DNA from: JAEUMG01 sp963805405
GTDB taxonomy: Bacteria; Pseudomonadota; Alphaproteobacteria; Rhizobiales; Aestuariivirgaceae
NCBI GenBank assembly: GCA_963805405.1
Contig: CAWDUC010000011.1
Span: forward strand, 1-64,000
DNA: 64,000 nt
Direction of reading: 5' to 3'
Part shown: piece by piece, positions 24,720 through 33,233 of the stretch
Layout: each line of letters begins with the position of its first letter
How positions within the stretch are numbered: position 1 is the first letter of the stretch
Notes under the pieces: generated by a model
Told to the model about the DNA's origin: nothing
What the model saw: only the letters and a program-made list of their open reading frames with translations
The model's database searches: none
Translations under genes and position numbers: made by a program

Positions 24720-25840
24720 ATGGTAGGTGAGAAGAGCGTTTTATCTTCGGTCGATAGATTGCAGGCCTTGGACCGGCTTGCGATTCTCGACACCCCTCCC
24801 GAGGAGCAGTTCGACCGGATAACCCGCTTGGCGACGAGATTGATCGGATCTGAGGTCGCCCTGATGAGCCTGGTCACGGACAATCGGCAATTCTTCAAGA
24901 GTAGCTGTGGCTTGCCTGATTCTCTTTCTCACATCCGCGAAACGCCCTTAAGTCATTCATTTTGCCAACATGTGGTCACGTCAAACCGGCCTCTAGTTGT
25001 CGAGGATGCCCGATCGGATCCTCTAGTCAGTGACAATCTCGCGATTGCCGAGTTGGGGGTGATTGCATACCTGGGAGTGCCGATACGCGACCGGGAAGGC
25101 CATGTTTTGGGGTCGCTTTGCGCAATCGGCAATACCCCGCGAAAGTGGACGGCTTCTGACGTAGATTTGATGAGTGATATGGGTGCAATCGTGGAGGACC
25201 AACTCCTACTGCAGCACAACGTTCGTCTCGCAAACAAACTGGCAGACGAGAACGCGGTCTTGGCGCGAGAATATCACCACCGCGTCAAGAATGCGTTGTC
25301 GGTCGCTGCGTCGCTTGTTCGATTGACCCGCCGCGAGGCAGAAACAGGGGAAGACGTACTCAACACCGTCGAGGGTCGTCTGAACGCGTTGGCTTCGGCG
25401 CATAATTCGCTCTTATCGAAGAGCGACGACGTTGACTTTGCTGGGTTGATCGAGCGATTGCTGCTGCCCTACGCGGCCGCTGGCGTCGCAGTAACTAAAC
25501 AAGGACCCGAGCTATTACTACGGCAGCGGCAAGTCACCGCGATTTGCCTTATCATTCACGAACTGGCTACAAACTCGGCAAAATACGGCGCCTTCTCAGC
25601 ATCCGGCAGCGTCTCCGTATCCTGGAGTGTCGTTCAACCAAACGAAATTGAACTGCTTTGGAGGGAAACAAGCCTTGCTCAGCAGCAGCGCAATGAGGCG
25701 GGATCGGTGGAAAGCTTTTGTCACTCGCTGCAACCCAACTCGGCGGCAGTCTGGAAAGGCGTTGGGAGGATTCAGAATTGCAAGTCCGACTATTGTTTCC
25801 CTCAACAGAGAACTCCCCGCAAGCTAATCAGACAGCGTGA
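24720..25840 (+). pseudogene. GAF domain HWE-type histidine kinase, C-terminal frameshift
   Basis: Residues about 20-165 form a GAF domain (DRLAILDTPPEEQFDRITRL, LGVPIRDREGHVLGSLCAI). The phospho-acceptor region is AREYHHRVKNALSVAASLV, and the ATPase N-box is CLIIHELATNSAKYG. Near 25710 the frame shifts. The continuation KLLSLAATQLGGSLERRWED, then LQVRLLFP, with stop at 25840, restores the expected C-terminal strand order. The intact form has about 373 residues. It stands before the CsbD gene and is the third kinase of its class in the island. Confidence 0.8.
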
Positions 25841-25862
25841 CTGTCCCGCAGGCTACTCCGGT

Positions 25863-25888
25863 GGAACCGAGTTCTCGGAGACTCCGTT
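25863..25888 (+). promoter_or_regulatory. Sigma-EcfG-type promoter of the CsbD gene
   Basis: GGAAC (25863-25867), 17 bp, CGTT (25885-25888), 33 bp before the CsbD ATG. It matches the full consensus. Confidence 0.7.
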
Positions 25889-25921
25889 AGATCGGTCTTA
25901 ACCAAAACGAAGGATGCTCGA

Positions 25922-26127
25922 ATGGACTGGAACCGTGTTGAAGGTAACTGGAAACAGGTGAAGGGTCAGGTCAAGACTCAGTGGGGTAAGCTGACGGACG
26001 ACGACCTAACTCAGATCGAAGGCAAGCGCGATCAACTCGAAGCAAGATCCTAGAGCGATACGGCCTCGCCAAGGATCAGATCAAAAAAGACGTGGACACT
26101 TGGTTGTCTACTGAGAAGTGGGATTGA
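25922..26127 (+). pseudogene. CsbD-family stress protein, one-base deletion
   Basis: MDWNRVEGNWKQVKGQVKTQWGKLTDDDLTQIEGKRDQLE is a textbook CsbD start. A G is missing from GAAGGC (about 26040), which creates an early stop. Restoring it gives GKILERYGLAKDQIKKDVDTW with the stop at 26127 and the normal 68 residues. CsbD proteins are abundant general-stress proteins of unknown function. The promoter fits. The loss is in a GG pair and may be a consensus error. Confidence 0.85.
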
Positions 26128-26179
26128 GTTGCTCTCAATTACATCTTCGAGCCCTGGTCAGCGATGGCCGGGGTTTCCC

Positions 26180-26497
26180 TTAGGCGGGGAAGCTCGTTTT
26201 ACACCAGTGCACCCACGCCCCTAGCCGCGGGCATTTCACCAGGACAGTCAATAGCCAAAAACCGCCGTATTGCTTCGGCAGCTTTTTGATGAGCAGGTTT
26301 ATTGACCAGCTCCGAACAGCCAATGGGGAACCCTCCGTCGGACGCCGCAAACCACAGATGTGGCATCGAACGTAATCCGAATGCGTCAACAAACATGTCT
26401 TTTGACATACATTTCCCACGGCGATAGAGCGCGACGCTCCTCAAAAGACGACTACAAATGAAGCCACGACCATGATGAAAGGCTCTCGCTTCGCCAT
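26180..26497 (-). pseudogene. Small secreted protein, frameshifted (possibly Rap1a/Tai-like)
   Basis: ATG 26497 starts a hydrophobic signal-like segment (MAKREPFIMVVASFVVVF). The later part needs two frame changes: CMSKDMFVDAFGL, then CSELVNKPAHQKAAEAIRRFLAI and a tail ending FPA at 26180. The Cys-containing exported layout with a late VV/IRRFL helix recalls Rap1a/Tai immunity-type proteins, but the match is weak. Confidence 0.3.
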
Positions 26498-26628
26498 GAC
26501 GCCTCCGGTTCTCGCCTTCCCGATAGTTCTTGGGCCATACGCGCTGCAAGTGAGCTCTTTGAACGCGGCTTGTCTTTGAAGGCGCGTTGATCGTTCAACC
26601 CTCGCTCGACGGCTCTAGCGCCGGCCAA

Positions 26629-26659
26629 GAAAAACCCGCCGAGGGAGATTTCGGCGGGT
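26629..26659 (-). terminator. Rho-independent terminator
   Basis: On the minus strand ACCCGCCGA and TCGGCGGGT form a 9-bp stem with an 8-nt loop followed by TTTTT. It lies 91 bp after the stop of the membrane protein gene ending at 26750. Confidence 0.7.
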
Positions 26660-26749
26660 CTTCAGTTTTAAGCGTCGGGGGACGCCTTATCCAACGCAGT
26701 GTGATGATTCCCATATTCCGTGATTTGAACGTGACCACAGTCGCTAACA

Positions 26750-27076
26750 TCAAGGCTGCGTGGGTGCGGTTGGCTCAGGTTGGGTGGGGGTAACCGGCAC
26801 GGTCGGCGTCGTTGTCGCTGGCGGAGCCGGTTCTGGCTCCGTCGTTGGTGCGGTCTCACCCGTGGTTTGGGACGCCGGTGGGACTGTGGCCGGCGGCTGC
26901 CTCATGAAGAAGAACCCGATCACCAAAACTGCTACGACGATTGCTCCAATCGCCCAATACATCGTGCCCGCACCCTTGGTTTTGCCATAGGGGTTCATGT
27001 GGTCGCCGCGCATCGGATCGTGGGGGTTTGAGGGGCGGGGCGGTAGGGCGCCAGGTGGGGTTGGTTTGATGGCCAT
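26750..27076 (-). CDS. Single-pass membrane protein with Pro/Thr-rich tail
   Basis: The protein has 108 residues. MAIKPTPPGALPPRPSNPHD and a short linker lead to one membrane segment (YWAIGAIVVAVLVIGFFFM), then a low-complexity tail of P, T, A and E (TTPTVPVTPTQPEPTAPTQP). The pattern is common in rhizobial envelope proteins. The start at 27076 follows a GGAAC-containing region without a clear second half-site. Function unknown. Confidence 0.65.
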   Translation of the reverse strand: MAIKPTPPGALPPRPSNPHDPMRGDHMNPYGKTKGAGTMYWAIGAIVVAVLVIGFFFMRQPPATVPPASQTTGETAPTTEPEPAPPATTTPTVPVTPTQPEPTAPTQP

Positions 27077-27168
27077 GAGATTTGCTCCGTTCCGCCGTCG
27101 TCCTTCAGCGAGGGCAGAGAGACAGAAAGGTTCCCAATGCCGGGTGGGCAGCCCGGAAAGGGCTTTGA

Positions 27169-27309
27169 CTAAGCCTTTCGCCGGTTCTCGTTGCTCGGAA
27201 CGTCGAAAATCACCGTCACCCGCCGCGAGCCGCAATCGGGGCATTTGAGCCGGCTTTCCAATCGGGCGATCGGGGAGGCATCGCCGCGCGTCCAACCCAG
27301 AGAAAGCGG
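27169..27309 (-). pseudogene. Zinc-ribbon protein fragment
   Basis: The open frame contains RLKCPDCGSRRVTVIFDVP, half of a CxxC zinc ribbon seen in small rhizobial proteins. An in-frame stop lies just upstream (27310-27312) and no ATG is available, so it is probably a remnant. Confidence 0.35.
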
Positions 27310-27717
27310 TTACAATACCGATGCCCGGGCGGCGCTGGGGAGGTTGGGCTCATGCAAGTTTTACCGTCCACTGCGGCGATGATGGGTTACACCGGCACCG
27401 ACGATAACCTGTCGGATCCCCTGACAAACGTTCTTTATGGTGCGCGATACTTGGGGACTGCCTGGCGTTTAGCCAATGGAGATATTTGCACCACCGTCAT
27501 GAAATAGCGAGCCGGCCATGGTGAAAGGCGTTTCTCAGATAAGTCTGTGGCCTACTGCGTCAGCGTAAAAAGGCGACTGCTTGCCGCTGGGTATCCGGTA
27601 ACTGGGAAGGTTCCAAAAGCGACTTTCGGAATAGCCAAAGTCTCGAAGGGCCTCGGAAGGATAACAAAGCTTCCTTCAGGCGAGTGCGGGCGTGGTTTCC
27701 GGGAATGTAAGAGCTAG
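27302..27717 (+). pseudogene. Lytic transglycosylase (SLT domain), frameshift plus nonsense codon
   Basis: ESGYNTDARAALG (catalytic Glu at its start) is followed, after one frame change near 27340, by EVGLMQVLPSTAAMMGYTGT, then DPLTNVLYGARYLGTAWRLANGD and CTTVMK. There the codon expected for Tyr is TAG (27505-27507). RAGHGERRFSDKSVAYC and GYPVTG continue in frame to 27717. The GLMQ and YRAGHG signatures identify a peptidoglycan transglycosylase, now dead. Only the catalytic domain is seen. Confidence 0.75.
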
Positions 27718-28041
27718 GCGCGTCGTCTGCGAAGTGATCAGCCCACCCACCCGCGTAACGCCGCAGAACCATCACCGCAGCATTGGGTAGCTTGCAAGAA
27801 ATACGCAGCCGAATGTGCGTAATTCACGAATTACGAGAAAAATTTCGTGCAGCCGAAATCAAGTAGTTAGTCTGTGCAGAAATGAAGTGCGAATGTGTAG
27901 CGGCAAACCTTATCCAAGACCGCCCGCGAGTCCGAAAGCAGGTGCATGGCGCTGGCTTTGCTTTAAGGCTTTTTTTGTCGCGCATTAATGTCGGACTAAT
28001 GTGTTGCCGCTTCCCATGGCGGGATCGTGAGTGGACACCTT
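27718..28041. other. No gene recognised
   Basis: The stretch is AT-richer than its surroundings and lies between the transglycosylase relic and the ABC permease end. No motif or strong hairpin is seen. Confidence 0.4.
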
Positions 28042-28959
28042 CTATTTCACGGCTCCCGCCGTCATACCCTTAATCAGAAACCGCTCGAGGATCACGCCGA
28101 TGATGATGAGGGGCAGGATAGCAGCAAAGGATAGCGCCGCCATCGCCCACCAATTGATGCCCTGACTGCCGGTTTGCGACGCGACCATGACGGGGAGCGT
28201 ATTAGCGTGGGTCGAGGTGAGGAGCGCTGCGAAAAAATATTCGTTCCAGGTCAGCACGAGGCTCAGTAGGAAAGCCGCAACCATGCCGGGCAAAGCGATC
28301 GGCAGGATGATCTGAAAGAAGGCGCCCCATATCGAGAGGCCATCAACCAGAGCAGCCTCTTCCATTTCGGTGGGGATCGATTGGAATTGATCCCGCATGA
28401 TCCAGATCACGATCGGCAGCACGCTCAAAGTGTAAAGTAAGACGAGCCCGATCCTCGAATCGAGGAGGCCGAGATCCCGGTAGAGAACGAGGAAAGGCAA
28501 GGCGAGCACCACCGGCGGCAGGATGAGCTGCGATAAGAAAAAGAAGGAGATATCCGCGTTCCGCATATAGCCGAACTTGTAGGAGAAGCGTGACAGTCCG
28601 TAGGCCGCGAGCGAACCTAGCACTACGGCGAGTGCCGAGGAGGACAGCGCGGCAATTCCAGAGTTGAAGAAACGTTTCATGAATTCGTTGCGGACCGTGC
28701 TCTCGGTCCCAATCGTGTCGGGCGAGAGCCCGAGCGATCGCCAGCCAAGCCAGGAGGGCTGGTAGTCGACCCAGGGGATGAGCGCGCCTTTCATGACGTT
28801 CGGCGCGATCTTGAAGCTTGTCGTCACTGTCCAGTAGATCGGAAATAGACATACGACCGCCCAGGCGAGCAGCAGTATGTAGATCATAGTCTTTCCCGCC
28901 AATCGACCGGCCCGAGCCGATATATGAGAGCTGATGTCGCGCAAGTTTGAATTGGTCAT
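28042..28959 (-). CDS. Carbohydrate ABC transporter permease (MalG type)
   Basis: The protein has 305 residues with six membrane helices. The EAA loop reads EEAALVDGLSIWGAFFQIILPIALPG, the contact site for the ATPase. It begins MTNSNLRDISSH and overlaps the upstream permease stop by 4 nt (ATGA). It forms, with the adjacent permease and binding protein, a CUT1-type sugar importer. No ATPase gene is present, so it must borrow one encoded elsewhere. Confidence 0.9.
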   Translation of the reverse strand: MTNSNLRDISSHISARAGRLAGKTMIYILLLAWAVVCLFPIYWTVTTSFKIAPNVMKGALIPWVDYQPSWLGWRSLGLSPDTIGTESTVRNEFMKRFFNSGIAALSSSALAVVLGSLAAYGLSRFSYKFGYMRNADISFFFLSQLILPPVVLALPFLVLYRDLGLLDSRIGLVLLYTLSVLPIVIWIMRDQFQSIPTEMEEAALVDGLSIWGAFFQIILPIALPGMVAAFLLSLVLTWNEYFFAALLTSTHANTLPVMVASQTGSQGINWWAMAALSFAAILPLIIIGVILERFLIKGMTAGAVK

Positions 28960-30059
28960 GTGCGCGGCCTGGTGAAACGCTCGGACAGTTTCATCAGGAT
29001 GGTCATCCCTATAATGATGATGACGAGATAGACGATCGCGAGAAGCGTCCCATATCCGACATTCGAGCGATCGCGATATTCACGGAAGATGAAGGACGTC
29101 ACCGTGTCCGTCGCTCCGCCCGGCCCACCGGCGGTAAGATTGATCACGATGTCGGCAAGCTTCAGCTTGAAGATAATGCGAATCAGGATCGCGGTGATCG
29201 AGACCGGCAGCATCAACGGGAAGGTTACCTCCCAGAAGCTTCTCCACGAGCTTGCTCCATCGACACGTGCTGCCTCGGTCAGCTCCTTAGGGATAGCCTG
29301 CAGTCCGGCAAGAATCATGATCATCATAAACGGAATGAAGGTCCAGGCGTCGAGAACCATTATAGTGACTTTGGCGATCTCGGGCGAACCGAAGAATGAA
29401 GGGTTATCCCACCCCGCCCAGCGCGCAAAGCGCGCGATCGGACCAAATCGCAATTCCAGCATCGACTTGCCGACCATCCAGCTCACAGCGACGGGCGAAA
29501 GCATAAGAGGCAGGAGGAATGCCACGCGGAAAAACTTACGTGCTCGTATGTCGGCGTTGAGAAGCAGCGCCAAACCGAAGGCGATCGCATATTCCACGAG
29601 GATCGCCAGGCAATACCAGATCATGTTGGTGAGCGCGTTCCAATAGAAGGGGTCGGTCCACATCTGGCGCACGTTGTCGAGGCCATTAAATTGTCGGCCC
29701 AGCGGCGAGGAAAGATTCCAGTTCGAGAACGCGATGATGAACCCAAAGAGTAGCGGAAACACAGTCAGCGACAGGACGAAAAGCGTGGCGGGAAGGATGA
29801 ACAGTGTCCGCTTGCCATACTCGCCCCGGATCAGCACCTGGCTCCAACACAGGCAAACAGTCCAGAGAATGTAGGCATAAAGTGTCGGCCGCCACGTCTC
29901 GAAACCGAAGTCGAGGTATTCCAGGTGCTGGAAGATCTGCGCGACTACGACCGCCGCAAGGAGGACGGCCGAGCCCCAGACAATAGCGCGGCCGAAACGC
30001 CGCCGGCCGGCCGAAACATTGTCGGCTGCGACGACATGAAGAAGATCACCCTGGCTCAT
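28956..30059 (-). CDS. Carbohydrate ABC transporter permease (MalF type)
   Basis: The protein has 367 residues, about eight membrane helices including two N-terminal ones. The EAA loop is ELTEAARVDGASSWRSFWEVTFPLMLP. It sits between the binding-protein gene and the second permease. The 109-bp gap before it holds a strong hairpin. The length is longer than average for the family because of the N-terminal helices. Sugar specificity unknown. Confidence 0.9.
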   Translation of the reverse strand: MSQGDLLHVVAADNVSAGRRRFGRAIVWGSAVLLAAVVVAQIFQHLEYLDFGFETWRPTLYAYILWTVCLCWSQVLIRGEYGKRTLFILPATLFVLSLTVFPLLFGFIIAFSNWNLSSPLGRQFNGLDNVRQMWTDPFYWNALTNMIWYCLAILVEYAIAFGLALLLNADIRARKFFRVAFLLPLMLSPVAVSWMVGKSMLELRFGPIARFARWAGWDNPSFFGSPEIAKVTIMVLDAWTFIPFMMIMILAGLQAIPKELTEAARVDGASSWRSFWEVTFPLMLPVSITAILIRIIFKLKLADIVINLTAGGPGGATDTVTSFIFREYRDRSNVGYGTLLAIVYLVIIIIGMTILMKLSERFTRPRT

Positions 30060-30131
30060 GTTTCCCGTAGGTGGTGGCTAATTTATTCGCAGTGAAATTT
30101 GCGGGGGCTATCGGTTGCCCGACTTGGATCG

Positions 30132-30157
30132 GGGGGTGCGCGCGACCGCGCACCCCC
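30132..30157 (-). repeat. Strong hairpin between binding-protein and permease genes
   Basis: GGGGGTGCGCG and CGCGCACCCCC form an 11-bp stem with a 4-nt loop in the 109-bp gap after the binding-protein stop. In many ABC operons such a hairpin protects the upstream mRNA, so more binding protein than permease is made. Confidence 0.65.
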
Positions 30158-30168
30158 AACGTACGCGG

Positions 30169-31813
30169 CTACATGCCGAGTGAAGCCTTGTAGAGCTTGA
30201 TCTGGCTCTCGCGGCCGATCTGGTCGGTGATCTTCTCCCAGGCGACAGCGATCGCGTCGGCGGTTTCCTGCGCCGACTTGTACTGGCCGGCATAGCCCTT
30301 GGCCAACTCGTCTTCGGCAACCGAGTAATACTGGAAGATGCCGGGGATACGCGGTTCGATCGCAGCGTTGGGATGGTTGTAGCTGTCCGCGTTGGAGCCG
30401 AGATAGTCTTCGACATAAGCGCGATCGTAGCCGGCTACTTCCCATTCGTCGTAGTTGAAGTGGGAGTTGCGGTAGGGCTGGAAGCCCGAGGGATAGGCTG
30501 CTGTCCACAGAGACAGGTCCTTGCCGCCCAGATGGGCCGCGGCCGACCAAGCTGCCTTTCTCTTCTTCTCGTCCCCAGAGACGCGCGAGGTGACGTAGAT
30601 GCCCCAGCCGATATAAGCCATGTTCGGGGCGAAGTTTTCCTTCTCCTCCCAAGCGCTTGTCTTGGAGTTGTAGACCTTCTTCGCGCCAGGATTGATCGAG
30701 AAGCCGACGACGTCGCCGACAACCGATGTGTCAGACGTGCGAGCGCTGGAGCCCACGTCGCCCCACCAAGTCAGGGCCGCACCGGTCCCGGCGAGGAACT
30801 GTTGGAAGGCGGTGGTGCCCGGATCGGCATTGATTTGGTCCTGCGGATAGGCGCCGGCCGCGAGTAGATCCATCACATCCTGGATCGCCTGAACAAATGC
30901 CGGATTGTTGACGCGCGGCTTCATCGTGTCCGGATCGAACAGCCAGGCTTTGTCGTCAGGATGCTTGGCGTAGGCCGCAGCGCGATCCTCCAGGAAATAG
31001 AAGCCGAACCCGCCCCAGCCCTTGAGCGGATCGAGGAAACCATAGGCCGGGAGGCTCGTAAGAGGATCGGTTTTGCCCTTCACCGCGAGCGATGCCGCGT
31101 TGACCTCGTCCCAGAACTTTGGCGGGTCGGTCATGCCCGTGATCGACCCATCACCGAAATAGTCCTTGCGATAGGCGAAGGTGTGGCAATCGCCATCAAT
31201 GGTGATACGGTAGGTCTTGCCATCCCAAGTCCCGACCGGCGGCTTGAGATAGCTGACGAGATCGTCCGCCTCGATCTGCGTTTTTACCCAGTCAGGCATC
31301 TCATCGAGCAAACCCTTGCTCGCCGTGTCGCCTTCAAACGGCGCACCCATTTCGATAATGTCGAAATCGACCGTACCGGTGGCGATTGCCTGTTGCAGAC
31401 GCGGATTATAGTCGGCCTGAGCGAGGTCGATCCAGTTGATCTTGGCGCCGGTATAGGTTTCCCAAGGCTTCAGAAAACCGCGGAACAATAGGTTGTGCAG
31501 ATTCTGGTTGTTCAATCCCATGAAGGTCAGTTCGACCCCGGCAAACTCGCCTTCTGCTACGTTTTTCTTGGTCGCGTTCAGGCAAAGCTCACCGACTTTT
31601 TGCCAGTCCGCATCCGTTGGCGATCCCTTGCCGAACTCCCGGGATCTTCAGGATTTCGGCGCGCACATTGTCCTGTGCCGATGCGTGCCGCGTCAGTACG
31701 CCAAGCGTCGTGGTCGATGCGGCAGCAAGCGCGGCGACGCTCGCCGCGCCTTTCAGCAGATCGCGGCGGGTCGCCCCTACTCGAATGAGTTTTTCATAGA
31801 TACTAACCTTCAT
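30169..31813 (-). pseudogene. Tat-exported sugar-binding protein of the ABC importer, one frameshift
   Basis: The intact protein has about 547 residues. The N-terminus has a twin-arginine signal (GATRRDLLKGAASVAALAAAST) with cleavage after HASA. After EILKIPG one extra base (about 31640) shifts the frame. GKGSPTDADWQKVGELCLNA then leads into the long extracellular-solute-binding fold (MGLNNQNLHNLLFRGFLKPWE, WIDLAQADYNPRLQQAIATG). Good conservation on both sides suggests the indel may be a consensus error. It is first in the operon. Confidence 0.85.
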
Positions 31814-32525
31814 GACACTCCTCCCAAAGGTACGAAACGCAGTGCTTCGTCCGGCCATGAAACCATGACGAGCGAGTGATAGCTAGAGCCAGATCGTATG
31901 GAGACCGGAATGTCCAAACCCCTTCCGGGGCTGCCAACGGAGCCCTTCGTACGAAGTTGGACCGCCGCCTAACTGGATGTCGAAGGTCGATTGGCAGCCT
32001 GGCACACTGCCGACATCAATTGGCAATTGGAATCGTGTCGCAAGACTAATCCCCGTAGGCTCATCAGGTCACCTGACGGGAAGAAGTATTAGGGCCAATA
32101 ATCAAGGAACCAAAAACTCCGCCGGTACATCCGCGGTCGGGGCTCTGGTCAGAAAAGGCCCCGCAAGATACGCATGCGAGGCCGAATGGGGGTGTGGCGC
32201 TCTCCCAACGCCGGAACCGGCCTGCCGGTTCCCATATTGCCTCTAGAATCGCATTAGAGAGTCGCCAGAAAGCCTCGCTGGTTTTGTGCTACCTCAGGAG
32301 GGGGTGGTTGCGAGCGCATCGGCTTCCGCCATCCGCGCCGGTCGCCCTGGCACGTCTCAACGGACGCCGGGAAGGGCTGCGGTTTTCGAGGTACAGAATG
32401 GGGAGACTAAAAGCGGTAGCATCCTAGCTGGGGCGACAGCACGCAGGGTCGGCCGGCGTCCGTCCGCCAGTCGGGACAAGGGCCGGCGTCGAGAAGGGGT
32501 GGCGTGCCGAACGCAAGCCCCAGAT
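31814..32525. other. Intergenic stretch with repeat copy C
   Basis: The region upstream of the ABC operon. It holds the third CCGGTACATCCGCGGT hairpin (32111-32145) and no convincing gene. Confidence 0.5.
32111..32145 (-). repeat. CCGGTACATCCGCGGT hairpin element, copy C
   Basis: The core at 32122-32137 is flanked by ACTCCGCCG/CGG-TCGGGGCT pairing. Read on the minus strand the hairpin ends GGAGTTTTT, like copy A. Confidence 0.6.
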
Positions 32526-32699
32526 TTAGTCCCTAGATGCTTGATGGGCGCACCACCTACATAGGCCTGTCTGCAGGAATGTCTGTTTCTCGGCAAAGGG
32601 AAGTATCATGTGGCAGGAGTCGCATCGCAATTCGTCCCTCTGTGCCACCATGTCCCAATTCTGTGCTCGGACGGCCAGAACTTCATTTTCCATTCTCAT
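32526..32699 (-). CDS. Small protein with zinc-ribbon-like CxxC pairs (57 aa)
   Basis: MRMENEVLAVRAQNWDMVAQ is followed by RCDSCHMILPFAE and TGLCRWCAHQ, giving CxxC...CxxC. GGGAGC precedes the ATG. The spacing suits one zinc site. No family is recognised. Confidence 0.55.
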   Translation of the reverse strand: MRMENEVLAVRAQNWDMVAQRDELRCDSCHMILPFAEKQTFLQTGLCRWCAHQASRD

Positions 32700-33153
32700 G
32701 ACTGCTCCCGCGTGTTGCCGGCAACCTATTTCGTTCCAATAGGCCCCTTTTAGGTTTGGTCAGTGGCGGAAACGTGAGTGAACAGCTCGATGTTGCCTTA
32801 TTCAGAACGGCGTCTAAGGCTGGGGGAGCGGAGGCGCGATGGATTAGAACGTTAGCGAGATGGCGGCCGATAGGCCTGAAATTGCGCAGGATAGCCGCTA
32901 AGTGGCCTCCTCGCGTTTGGGGAGAGGGCCCCCAGTCTACCACCTCAAATTGGGACATGCAGGCCATTGCCCCAGAGCTTCAAGCTCCCATATGAAGAAT
33001 GGCGGTGTTGACATCACGCCCCATTTAGTCAGCCATCCCGTAAACGCCCTGGTGAGAACTGGGGTTTTTGTGGTTGTCGGGGCGCCCCGTGGCTGAGAAT
33101 GGTGACGATCAAGAGGGAGCGGCGTCCGGAAAACACATCGAGGGAGAGATTTC
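32700..33153. other. No gene recognised
   Basis: No motif-bearing frame or strong hairpin was found between the zinc-ribbon ORF and the SDR fragment. Confidence 0.4.
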
Positions 33154-33216
33154 ATGGCGAACAAGAAGGTTTGGCTGATTACCGGCGTGGGGGGTGCACC
33201 TCGGTCCGCATTGTAG
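33154..33216 (+). pseudogene. SDR oxidoreductase N-terminal fragment
   Basis: After an AGGGAGAG site, MANKKVWLITGVGG is the first strand and glycine loop of a short-chain dehydrogenase. The frame then stops after 20 codons. Sequence after about 33195 is unrelated, so the rest of the gene was deleted before rsgA. Confidence 0.6.
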
Positions 33217-33233
33217 ATGTTGGAGACTCATAG

